Positions 7,862 through 15,512 of a DNA stretch of 64,000 bases are shown here, piece by piece. Numbering within the stretch: position 1 is the first letter of the stretch; the number at the start of each line of letters is the position of its first letter. A model generated the notes under the pieces. It worked only from the letters and a program-made list of their open reading frames with translations, was not told the DNA's origin and did no database searches. The position numbers and the translations under genes were made by a program. The DNA comes from Streptococcus ovuberis (GTDB taxonomy: Bacteria > Bacillota > Bacilli > Lactobacillales > Streptococcaceae), in NCBI RefSeq assembly GCF_012396585.1, contig NZ_JAAXPR010000006.1, forward strand, positions 1-64,000, written 5' to 3'.

Positions 7862-8605
7862 ATGTCAAACCAACTGTTCGCCATTGGCGACGTACATGGA
7901 AAATATCGTTTAGTGCAAGACTTGTTGCAAAAATGGGACAAAACGACCCAGCAGCTGGTCTTTATAGGAGACCTCATCGACCGAGGAGAAGACAGCAAGT
8001 CCTGTCTGGAGTTGGTTTGTCGGTTGGTGCGTGAGGAGGGAGCAGTTTGTCTCATGGGCAATCATGAGTGGATGTTTCTACGTTACCTAGATGACCCGAC
8101 AGAGCGGTATGACCACTACCAGCGCAATGGCGGAGATACAACCATCAATTCGCTCTTGGGACGACCGCTGGATGCGCAGGTGGACCCTGTGTCGGATGCG
8201 GTAGCGATCGTAGGGCAGTATGCTGAGATGGTGGACCAGATTCGAGAGTTTCCCTATCTGTATGAGACGCAGGAGTATCTCTTTGTGCATGCAGGGTTGG
8301 ATTTGAGCTTGCCTGATGTGCGTGAGACAGCCGACTATGACAAGGTGTGGCTGCGCCAACCTTTTCATGAGGGGCAAAACCAGACAGGGAAGCGGATTGT
8401 CTTTGGGCATACACCGACCAAATACCTCTTTGATTGTCAGGACTACCCCGACCAAATCTGGACCACAGAAGATGGCAAGATTGGCATTGATGGTGGAGCG
8501 GTGTATGGCGGTTATTTGCATGGTGTGGCCTTAGATGAGACTGGAGTGGTAAAGGTTCATAGTGTAGGTGAGACTCTCTCAGATCAAACTATCATAGATG
8601 GTTAG
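7862..8605 (+). CDS. Metallophosphoesterase (PPP family, ApaH/PrpE-like)
   Basis: The 247-residue protein carries the full metal-binding signature: GDVHG (9-13), GDLIDRG (36-42), GNHEW (66-70), a later VHAGLD (142-147) and FGHTP. This combination is typical of bacterial serine/threonine phosphatases and the related diadenosine tetraphosphatases. The sequence alone does not decide between protein and dinucleotide substrates. It is the last of three abutting genes with prmA and rsmE; the next gene starts 18 nt after its stop. Confidence 0.9.
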   Translation: MSNQLFAIGDVHGKYRLVQDLLQKWDKTTQQLVFIGDLIDRGEDSKSCLELVCRLVREEGAVCLMGNHEWMFLRYLDDPTERYDHYQRNGGDTTINSLLGRPLDAQVDPVSDAVAIVGQYAEMVDQIREFPYLYETQEYLFVHAGLDLSLPDVRETADYDKVWLRQPFHEGQNQTGKRIVFGHTPTKYLFDCQDYPDQIWTTEDGKIGIDGGAVYGGYLHGVALDETGVVKVHSVGETLSDQTIIDG

Positions 8606-8623
8606 AGGGAAAAGGAGAAGCGG

Positions 8624-9022
8624 ATGGATTTTCTAGAGGTGATTAATCAGCATTATAAGCAACTTTCGCCACAGGAGCGGGCAATTATTGCCTATTTGCA
8701 AAGTTATGAGAGTTCCTTGACGAAGTTGACCAGTCAAGAACTGGCTGATGCTTGTTTTGTATCTCGCAGTAGTATTTTTCGTCTCTTGAAAAAATTGGCG
8801 TTAGATAGTTTCACGGAGCTCCGTCTTCTGGCTCTTAATTCCCAACAAAAAGCCGAGCAGGCTCTGCAAAAATCAACCTTTGCAGCTATCGCTCAAGCTT
8901 ATCATACCTACATTGATCAGATTTTTGAGACATTGGATTTGAGTCGGATTGTCAAGCTCCTTCAGGAGACGGATGTCCTCTACCTCTACGGTACGGGGAA
9001 CGAGCAAAAGTTGGACAGTTAA
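8624..9022 (+). pseudogene. Truncated MurR/RpiR-family regulator
   Basis: The 132-residue frame starts with a typical RpiR helix-turn-helix domain (LSPQERAIIAYL...SRSSIFRLLKKL, residues 15-60). It then enters the SIS sugar-phosphate-binding domain (VLYLYGTGNEQKLDS) and stops there. Family members are about 250-285 residues, so most of the SIS domain is gone. AAAGGAGAAGCGG precedes the ATG. The DNA after the stop does not continue the protein in any frame I could follow, which suggests deletion rather than a point lesion. A free DNA-binding domain might still bind its operator, but sugar-phosphate control would be lost. Confidence 0.8.
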
Positions 9023-9203
9023 TGATGATATGCTTGTTTTAGTTAGCTTGTCAATGGCTCTTTTCCCATTCTGACCCGATCAGTTGGTTAATGTCTTGAT
9101 CGATTTTGGAGCTATAAACATTAATGAATTGAGCGCATTAGATAATTGAGTTGCTTATTGATTCTAGATTTCTCTTCTTTGAGGGGCATCTCTTTACAAC
9201 TAA

Positions 9204-9247
9204 AATAGAGAGGTTGGGACAATTATCCCAACCTCTCTATTATTTTT
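9204..9247. terminator. Strong bidirectional terminator
   Basis: AATAGAGAGGTTGGGA pairs with TCCCAACCTCTCTATT around a short loop (about 9204-9241). TATTTTT follows on the plus side. Confidence 0.85.
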
Positions 9248-9280
9248 AAACGACTTAGTCCAATTGGTCCACGGTAGAAT

Positions 9281-9330
9281 GTGAAAAAACTTAGAATGGC
9301 CATTTTTGAGACCTGTTTCTAAGTTTTTTA
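9281..9330 (-). terminator. Terminator of the 5-oxoprolinase operon
   Basis: AAACTTAGAA (9287-9296) and TTCTAAGTTT (9317-9326) form a hairpin just beyond the pxpA stop codon. A-rich and T-rich flanks on both sides let it act in either direction. Confidence 0.7.
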
Positions 9331-9351
9331 AACTATCGAATTGATACCTAT

Positions 9352-10125
9352 TTACGAAACAATCTCAGTGAGGGGTGCTAGTTGGATGTCCAGATCTGTA
9401 AGGCTGGTTCTGATTTTTTGAACAAAGGCGAGAGCCTTAGGACCGTCACCGTGGACGCAGATGGAATCAGCCTGGATAGGGATTTCCTTGCCGTCTATCG
9501 ATGTTACGGTACCCTTGGTAATCATCTGGATGAGACGATTGATCGCAAGGGTTTCGTCCGTAATCATGGCGCCTTCCTTAGTACGTGCAACAAGAGAGCC
9601 GTCCTTTTCATAGGCACGGTCAGCAAAGACTTCTTTGGCGATACGAAGACCAGCAGCCTGTCCGGCCAAGGCCATCTCGCTGGCACCAGGACAGAGCAGG
9701 AGGAGCTTGTCATCAAAACGAGCGACAGATTCGGCGATAGCTGTCGCTAGGTCTTTGTCCTTAGTAGCCATGTTGTAGAGAGCTCCGTGGGGCTTGACAT
9801 GCTGGAGCTTGATGCCGTGATGTCTGGTGAAGGCTTCAAGAGCTCCAAGCTGGTAGGTGACATAGGCAGCAACTTCGCTGGGGCTAACTTGTAGATTACG
9901 TCGACCAAAGCCGATAAGATCTGGAAATCCTGGATGGGCGCCCATAGCGATACCAGCTTTTGTAACCAGTTGACAAGTTTTTTCCATAACCAAAGGGTCG
10001 CCAGCATGGTAACCGCAAGCAACATTGGCGGAGGTGATGAGGGGAATGATCGCTTGATCTTGGCCGATGCGGTAGGCACCAAAGCTCTCGCCTAGGTCAC
10101 TGTTTAAATCAACACGATAGGTCAT
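9352..10125 (-). CDS. pxpA: 5-oxoprolinase subunit A (LamB/YcsF family)
   Basis: PxpA is part of the ATP-dependent PxpABC enzyme that opens 5-oxoproline to glutamate. The 257 residues show the family hallmarks VDLNSDLGESFG (5-16), NVACGYHAGDP (35-45) and KPHGALYN. It lies last in a minus-strand cluster pxpB-pxpC-accB-accC-pxpA, 9 nt after accC. Finding all three subunits together makes the functional call secure. Confidence 0.93.
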   Translation of the reverse strand: MTYRVDLNSDLGESFGAYRIGQDQAIIPLITSANVACGYHAGDPLVMEKTCQLVTKAGIAMGAHPGFPDLIGFGRRNLQVSPSEVAAYVTYQLGALEAFTRHHGIKLQHVKPHGALYNMATKDKDLATAIAESVARFDDKLLLLCPGASEMALAGQAAGLRIAKEVFADRAYEKDGSLVARTKEGAMITDETLAINRLIQMITKGTVTSIDGKEIPIQADSICVHGDGPKALAFVQKIRTSLTDLDIQLAPLTEIVS

Positions 10126-10134
10126 AAGGTCTCC

Positions 10135-11478
10135 TTATCTATTCAACAGTTTTTCAATAAAGCTGGTATCAATATCACCTTCAATAAATTGAGGGTGGTG
10201 CATGATCTGGAATTGGAAATCCAAGTTGGTCTCAACACCAAGTACAACCATCTCATTGAGGGCTGTTTTCATCTTTTGGATAGCAGCTAGGCGGTCTGGC
10301 GCGTGAACGATGACTTTGGCAATCATAGAGTCATACTCAGATGGAATGTGATAGCCTGTGTAGAGGCCCGTGTCGACGCGCACACCATTGCCTGCTGGTA
10401 GGTGGAGATGATTGATAGGGCCAGGATTTGGCATAAAATTCTTGGCTGGAATCTCAGCGTTGATACGACATTCGATGGCATGGCCACGAATAGCGATATC
10501 TTCTTGCTTGAAGGACAAGGGTAAGTCACTAGCGACACGAATTTGCTCAATAATTAGATCGGTGCCTGTGACCATTTCAGTTACACCGTGTTCTACTTGG
10601 ATGCGGGTGTTCATTTCCATGAAGTAAAAATTTTGATGTTTGTCCATGATGAATTCAACCGTACCTGCATTGGTGTAGTTGACAGCTTTTGCAGCCTTGA
10701 TAGCCGCTTGGTTGAGCGCCTGACGGGTAGCTTCATCGATGGAAGGCGATGGCGATTCTTCGATTAATTTCTGGTGGTTACGCTGGACGGAACAGTCACG
10801 TTCACCTAGCGCAACGACATTGCCAAAATGGTCAGCCATGATTTGGATTTCGATGTGTTTGGGCTCTTCGACATATTTTTCCAGATACATGGAATCGTCT
10901 GCAAAGGCATTAATTGATTCACTCTGAGCGATCGTGAATTGGTCTTCAAAGTCTAAGGCAGAGCGAGAGACTCGCATGCCCTTGCCACCGCCGCCTGAAG
11001 AGGCCTTAATCATAATAGGAAAACCAATCTGATCAATGAGCTTTTTAGCCTCTGAAACATCATTGAGGTGGCTGGGACTACCTGGGACAACGGGGACCTG
11101 GGCAGCCGTCATGGTTTTTCGAGCTTGGGATTTGTTGCCCATCTGTTCAATGACTTCAGGTTGGGGTCCGATAAAGATAAGATTGTGTTCAATACAAAGG
11201 CGGGCAAAATCTGCATTTTCAGAAAGAAAACCGAATCCTGGATGAATAGCGTCAGCATTCACGTTAAGGGCTGCTGAGATGATTCTTTCTTCATTGAGAT
11301 AGGAATTACGTGCGGGTCCTTCTCCGATACAGACCCGCTGGTCCGCCAGTTTGACATGAAGGCTCTTGCTGTCTTCTTTGGAATAGATAGCAACAGACTT
11401 GATGCCCATATTGCGACAGGCACGAATGATACGGACCGCAATTTCTCCGCGGTTGGCAATCAGTACTTTTTTAATCAT
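10135..11478 (-). CDS. accC: Biotin carboxylase
   Basis: The 447-residue product is a complete biotin carboxylase. It shows the N-terminal IANRGEIAVRIIRA (7-20), the ATP-grasp glycine loop GGGGKGM (162-168) and the MEMNTRIQVEHGVTE active-site region. Here it sits between pxpC/accB and pxpA rather than with the fatty-acid accBCAD genes. A second accBC pair beside pxp genes is a known arrangement in Firmicutes, but why a carboxylase accompanies 5-oxoprolinase is unsettled. The length is about that of the normal AccC. Confidence 0.93.
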   Translation of the reverse strand: MIKKVLIANRGEIAVRIIRACRNMGIKSVAIYSKEDSKSLHVKLADQRVCIGEGPARNSYLNEERIISAALNVNADAIHPGFGFLSENADFARLCIEHNLIFIGPQPEVIEQMGNKSQARKTMTAAQVPVVPGSPSHLNDVSEAKKLIDQIGFPIMIKASSGGGGKGMRVSRSALDFEDQFTIAQSESINAFADDSMYLEKYVEEPKHIEIQIMADHFGNVVALGERDCSVQRNHQKLIEESPSPSIDEATRQALNQAAIKAAKAVNYTNAGTVEFIMDKHQNFYFMEMNTRIQVEHGVTEMVTGTDLIIEQIRVASDLPLSFKQEDIAIRGHAIECRINAEIPAKNFMPNPGPINHLHLPAGNGVRVDTGLYTGYHIPSEYDSMIAKVIVHAPDRLAAIQKMKTALNEMVVLGVETNLDFQFQIMHHPQFIEGDIDTSFIEKLLNR

Positions 11479-11489
11479 AGGGCCACCGC

Positions 11490-11915
11490 CTAGAGTTTCT
11501 TGATTCTAAAGAGAGGCTGACCGTATTCGACTTTTTGTTCGTTGCTGACTAGGATAGCCTCAACTTCACAATCGAAGTCCACGGTCAGTTCATTCATCAG
11601 TTTCATAGCTTCAACGATACAGATGGTTTGACCAGCCTTAAGTTTATCGCCGACACGGGCAAAGGCTGGAATATCAGGTCCTGCTGCTGAGTAGAACGTT
11701 CCAACGATTGGCGATGTAACGAAATCTTCGTCATTGTCATCGTCTTCAGCCGGTAAAGAATTATGACTCGTCGCCATGGGAGCCGCTGTTACGATAGGAT
11801 CCGTAGTCAGTTTGCGTCCAAGGGAAATCTTACGATCACCTTCTTCTAGTGTCAATTCACTGAGACTAGAATTTTCAAAGATAGCAACCAATTCTTTAAT
11901 GTTTTCTAAATTCAT
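11490..11915 (-). CDS. accB: Biotin carboxyl carrier protein
   Basis: The 141-residue protein has an N-terminal helix, an acidic linker (EDDDNDEDF, about 57-65) and the C-terminal biotinyl domain. Within that domain, EAMKLMNEL places the biotinylated Lys at position 105. It lies 11 nt before accC, so carrier and carboxylase are produced together. The partner carboxyltransferase could be the neighbouring PxpC, which belongs to the biotin-dependent carboxyltransferase-like family. That is inference. Confidence 0.93.
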   Translation of the reverse strand: MNLENIKELVAIFENSSLSELTLEEGDRKISLGRKLTTDPIVTAAPMATSHNSLPAEDDDNDEDFVTSPIVGTFYSAAGPDIPAFARVGDKLKAGQTICIVEAMKLMNELTVDFDCEVEAILVSNEQKVEYGQPLFRIKKL

Positions 11916-11924
11916 GAGTTCCTC

Positions 11925-12929
11925 CTATTGGAATAGGGTGGCCAAACGTTTAGCAACCTGGCGTCTGTCTAAAACTTCTCGGCAAGGTTGGTGGATAGTT
12001 TGACGCATGCGTTTGTATTCTTTCATTTCTTGAGCAATGAGGTGTTGGGCTTCTTCAACACTGATGGCTTTAAATCGGATATGGTGATCCGTTTTGCGTT
12101 GGACCAATTTAGGAAGATCGACAGAAGCGACCGTTGCGATTTTAGCATAGCCACCAGTGGTTTGGCGATCGGCCAAGAGAATAATCGGTTTGCCATGAGC
12201 AGGGACCTGAATAGAACCAAAGGCTGTTCCATCTGAGATGATGTCAGCTTTTCCTTTGTGAGCGATATAAGGTCCTTCTAAGCGGCAGCCCATACGGTCA
12301 AAATCACCTGTTACCGTATAAGTCTCGTTGAGGAAGGTGTGGAGACCTTGCTTTGTAAAATGATGGTCTTGAGGCCCTAGTACAACGCGTAACGTTTCTT
12401 CTTCTTGGTTAAATTCATCAATGTCTAAGGTCCGTGAAAGAAAGTAAGGCAGGTAGAGACGATTGATCCGAAAGCCGATAAAGTCATCAGCTTGCAGTTT
12501 TCGTCCTTTGAAGCCTCCGATACCTACTTTGACATTGGTTGAGCGACTGCCCATGATAACTGGAATTTGCAAATAACTGGAGAAGCTGATATAACCTCTA
12601 GAGCCGGTTCGGGCACCGCCGAAAGCAAGGACGTCTCCCTTGTGCATATAGATAGCGGTATACATAGGAGCAGCTTGCCCGTTAATGGTTGGCTGGAAAT
12701 CTCCCCCTGTAATAGCGATAATAGTATCCTGGGTGAATTCAAGCGTAGGTCCCACAAGGGCAAATTCAAGGACCGCTTCGTTTTCAGGATTATCAATTAA
12801 GAGGTTGGCAATCCGAAAACTGCGGACATCCATTACTCCGGACACGCCAAAACCTTGGCTCTGATAACCGTTTCGGCCCAGGTCTTGGACAGTGGTCATC
12901 AGACCGGGTTTGAGAATTCTAATGCCCAT
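11925..12929 (-). CDS. pxpC: 5-oxoprolinase subunit C (KipA/carboxyltransferase-like)
   Basis: This 334-residue protein matches the KipA/AHS2 family: MGIRILKPGLMTTVQDLGRNGYQ at the start, GGARTGSRGYI in the middle and LLADRQTTGGYAKIA near residue 270. It forms the catalytic complex with PxpB and PxpA. The frame is open 58 codons further upstream, but AGGAGG (complement of about 12936-12941) points to the ATG at 12929. This overlaps the end of pxpB by 11 nt. The upstream part of the long frame is only the pxpB sequence read in another register. Confidence 0.92.
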   Translation of the reverse strand: MGIRILKPGLMTTVQDLGRNGYQSQGFGVSGVMDVRSFRIANLLIDNPENEAVLEFALVGPTLEFTQDTIIAITGGDFQPTINGQAAPMYTAIYMHKGDVLAFGGARTGSRGYISFSSYLQIPVIMGSRSTNVKVGIGGFKGRKLQADDFIGFRINRLYLPYFLSRTLDIDEFNQEEETLRVVLGPQDHHFTKQGLHTFLNETYTVTGDFDRMGCRLEGPYIAHKGKADIISDGTAFGSIQVPAHGKPIILLADRQTTGGYAKIATVASVDLPKLVQRKTDHHIRFKAISVEEAQHLIAQEMKEYKRMRQTIHQPCREVLDRRQVAKRLATLFQ

Positions 12930-13659
12930 GGCGTACCTCCTCTTCGGTGAGAATAGTGATGGCATAAGAGCCTTCTGCGACCGCTTTTTCAATCGTGTCA
13001 AATGCTTCTTGGCTAATAGGCTTGAAGCGGATGTAGTCTCCCGCTTCAAAGAGAATCGGTGTTTTGCGACTAGGGTCATAGGTCTTGACAGGCGTACGGC
13101 CAATCAGCTGCCAACCACCGGGTGAACTGATCGGGTAAATGCCAGTCTGATTGCCCCCGATGCCGACACTCCCGGCTTCAATAGAGAGGCGAGGGTTGTC
13201 TAAGCGTGGCGTATGGATAGCCTCATCGAGACCACCAAGATAGGTAAACCCTGGAAGAAAGCCTAGCATGTAAATCAAGTAATCGCGGCTGCTGTGGCGA
13301 TGGATGACTTCTTCTTTGGAGAGCCCAGCGTACTGCGCAACAAAGTCTAGGTCGGGTCCGTAGTCACCGTCATAGCAGACGGGGATCTCGAGAATACGGT
13401 GTTGACCGTCCTTGGTCTTGATGTTAAGCTTGAGCAGTTTGGACAGGCGTTTGCTGAGGCTACTATAGGAAATAATGCGGGGATCATAGGTTAAAAGCAA
13501 GGAGGCGAATGCCGGGATGATGTCTAATACCCCTTCAATGGGTTGCTCCTTCATGAGTTGTAGGAGCCCCTTGATGCGTTGATTAATTTCAGGCTTGATC
13601 GCCTGTTCAAATGCGATAAGAAGAGCTGAATCACCAGCTGTTCGGATGGTGTAGTCCAT
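12919..13659 (-). CDS. pxpB: 5-oxoprolinase subunit B (KipI-like)
   Basis: The 246-residue product matches KipI/AHS1: MDYTIRTAGDSALLIAF at the N-terminus and FLPGFTYLGGL...PRLDNPR near residues 135-160. GSVGIGGNQTGIYP follows and then GGWQLIGRT. The open frame extends 45 codons upstream, but AGGAG (complement of about 13667-13671) fits the ATG at 13659. It is the first gene of the pxp-acc group. About 280 bp separate it from the upstream NRAMP-like gene on the same strand. In that gap I see no convincing promoter, so the two may share a transcript. Confidence 0.92.
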   Translation of the reverse strand: MDYTIRTAGDSALLIAFEQAIKPEINQRIKGLLQLMKEQPIEGVLDIIPAFASLLLTYDPRIISYSSLSKRLSKLLKLNIKTKDGQHRILEIPVCYDGDYGPDLDFVAQYAGLSKEEVIHRHSSRDYLIYMLGFLPGFTYLGGLDEAIHTPRLDNPRLSIEAGSVGIGGNQTGIYPISSPGGWQLIGRTPVKTYDPSRKTPILFEAGDYIRFKPISQEAFDTIEKAVAEGSYAITILTEEEVRHGH

Positions 13660-13938
13660 GTAAAAACTCCTGGGGAATGTGTTTGTTCTGTGAAAATCAG
13701 GCAGAGTTAGCGAACTGTCAGCCACTAGACCAAGTCGGGTCGGGCTTGAAATGGTTCTTTGCTCCGCTATTTTCAAGGGAAAAAGCAGAGACAAACCACA
13801 GGTCTCGCAGTTTGACCCTGCCTAGGGTGAGTGTTAAAAATCTGTATTAATCAGCGAAGGATTTAGTGAATCCTAAAGAGCTAGTTGATAGATGTGGGCA
13901 ATAGAAGTTTATCACCTTGCCATAGGAGCGCGTTATTC

Positions 13939-15141
13939 TTAAGCGAATAACTGCCCTAGATTGGAGAGCGATGTCATTCCTAGGTAAGCAGTGATGATAA
14001 CCACTATGATTCCTGTAACGAGTAGCCATTTAGGATGGCGGTAGGTCTCTCCCATTATACTGGTTTTTTGGCTGGCAATCAAACAAACCCCTAGGGTAAT
14101 TGGGAGAATCAAACCATTGAGAGCTCCAGCAATGACTAACAGATTAGCCGGTTGACCAATCAGTGCCATCACAAGGGTAGATAAGATGATGAAGCAGATG
14201 GTCACCAGTTTATCGTTTTTTTGGATCAGAGGATGCAAGGTTTTGAGGAAGGACACAGAAGTGTAAGCAGCACCAACGATAGAGGTAACTGCAGCTGAGA
14301 GTAGGACAAGGCCGAAGAAGCGGTAGCCAAGTTCACCAGCGCCTTGCTTGAAAGCATCAGCAGCAGGGTTAGATGGATCCAGAGTTACACCCTTGACCAC
14401 GACTCCCAAGATAGCAAGAAAGAGAAAGACACGGACGATGGTTGCAATAGAGATGCCCATGACAGCAGAGCGTTTGACGTGATTGAGATTATCTAGACCA
14501 GTGTAGCCAGCATCAATGAGACGGTGGGCTCCTGCATAAGTAATGTAGCCACCAACTGTTCCGCCGAGCAGGGTCAGAATTGGGCTAAAGAGAGACGTGA
14601 TCCCTGATGACGGAGCAATGGTCTCTTTCAGTGCCATCCCAACGGGCGGTTGAACCATAAGGATAACGATAAAGATGACGGCAATCATGAGAGCCCCCAA
14701 AATCTTGGTAAACTTGTCCATGGCTGCCATAGCATCTTTAAAGAGAAAGATGAGGATAGCCAGGCCCCCCGCTAGGAAACAACCGATGGTTGTAGGAATC
14801 CCTAAGAGGGTGTTAAAGCCTAGAGCGCCACCACCAACGTTTCCGATATTGAAGACCAACCCTCCAAGAACAATGAGAAAGGCTAGAAAATAGCCAAGGC
14901 CAGGAAGCAACTTGTTGCCGACATCTTGTCCACGGAAGTTGCTGACGGTTAGGACACGCCAAACATTGAGCTGGACGATCAGAGCTAGGACAATGGAAGA
15001 TAATATGACAAAACCAAAACTAGCTCCAAAGTCATTGGTGAATTTTGCAGTTTGGGTTAGGAAGCCAGGCCCGATAGCAGATGTTGCCATGATGAAAGCA
15101 GCCCCTAGCAGAGCGCCACGATTCGATTTCTTTTTATCCAT
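13939..15141 (-). CDS. NRAMP-related membrane transporter (YcsG-like)
   Basis: This 400-residue protein has 11 or so membrane helices and belongs to the NRAMP fold family. The first helix reads AIGPGFLTQTAKFTNDFG. The DPGN metal-binding motif of true NRAMP manganese/iron transporters is therefore absent. The TM6 region (GGTVGGYITYAGAHRL) also lacks the MPH motif. Bacillus subtilis has a comparable gene (ycsG) in its ycsF-kipI-kipA cluster, so the association is conserved. Transport of 5-oxoproline, or of another non-metal solute, is a reasonable hypothesis. A promoter is visible at 15173-15201 on the minus strand. Confidence 0.8.
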   Translation of the reverse strand: MDKKKSNRGALLGAAFIMATSAIGPGFLTQTAKFTNDFGASFGFVILSSIVLALIVQLNVWRVLTVSNFRGQDVGNKLLPGLGYFLAFLIVLGGLVFNIGNVGGGALGFNTLLGIPTTIGCFLAGGLAILIFLFKDAMAAMDKFTKILGALMIAVIFIVILMVQPPVGMALKETIAPSSGITSLFSPILTLLGGTVGGYITYAGAHRLIDAGYTGLDNLNHVKRSAVMGISIATIVRVFLFLAILGVVVKGVTLDPSNPAADAFKQGAGELGYRFFGLVLLSAAVTSIVGAAYTSVSFLKTLHPLIQKNDKLVTICFIILSTLVMALIGQPANLLVIAGALNGLILPITLGVCLIASQKTSIMGETYRHPKWLLVTGIIVVIITAYLGMTSLSNLGQLFA

Positions 15142-15172
15142 AGAAGACCTCCAGAAAATTTAGAATGATTTG

Positions 15173-15201
15173 ATTATACTCTAATCTTTTTTAAAAAGCA
15201 A
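15173..15201 (-). promoter_or_regulatory. Promoter of the NRAMP-like gene
   Basis: On the minus strand, TTGCTT (complement of 15196-15201) and TATAAT (complement of 15173-15178) are 17 bp apart, about 30 bp upstream of the start codon. Confidence 0.75.
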
Positions 15202-15297
15202 GTTTTTTTAAAAATCATGTAAGAAAATATAACATGAGCTATTGGATGTCATTTTCGAGAGAGGAGGTTACCCTCGTTTTTAAAAAGAAAGGTCAGA

Positions 15298-15432
15298 TTA
15301 TCAACAGGTTATTAACAGTTTGTGGAAAAACTTGTAGAAGACATGAAAATGCGGGCAAAGGTAGCTTTTTGGATGAGGAGTTTTCCACAGACAAAGGGTA
15401 TTTTCCACAAAACGGTGAAAAACTGTGGAAAA
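15298..15432. promoter_or_regulatory. Cluster of DnaA-box-like nonamers upstream of relA
   Basis: TTTTCCACA occurs at 15381-15389 and 15401-15409, and its complement TGTGGAAAA at 15321-15329 and 15424-15432. TTATCAACA (15298-15306) and TTATTAACA (15309-15317) each differ by one base from TTATNCACA. Six sites in 135 bp, two of them exactly 20 bp apart, is far above chance. TTTTCCACA is an accepted variant DnaA box in low-GC bacteria. The binding protein is inferred. Confidence 0.55.
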
Positions 15433-15512
15433 CAGGAGAAATGAGGAGTAGCTTTGCGCTTTTCTCCAAAAAAATGGTAAAATAGGAACAAGATTTCAAG
15501 GAGATAGCAGAG

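Larger units (their letters stand above)
9023..9351. other. Intergenic region between convergent transcripts
   Basis: No gene is visible. The stretch holds the decayed end of the RpiR gene and two strong hairpins that separate the rightward prmA group from the leftward 5-oxoprolinase group. Confidence 0.7.
15142..15512. other. Divergent intergenic region between the NRAMP-like gene and relA
   Basis: This 370-bp stretch contains no gene. It carries the leftward promoter at 15173-15201 and six DnaA-box-like nonamers at 15298-15432. The relA ribosome binding site AAGGAG is near 15499-15504. A weak open frame from 15234 has no ribosome site and runs through the nonamers. Confidence 0.7.

Noticed and set aside
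15234-15485. 83-codon frame upstream of relA
   Set aside because: No ribosome site, no recognisable protein, and it runs through the DnaA-box-like nonamers.
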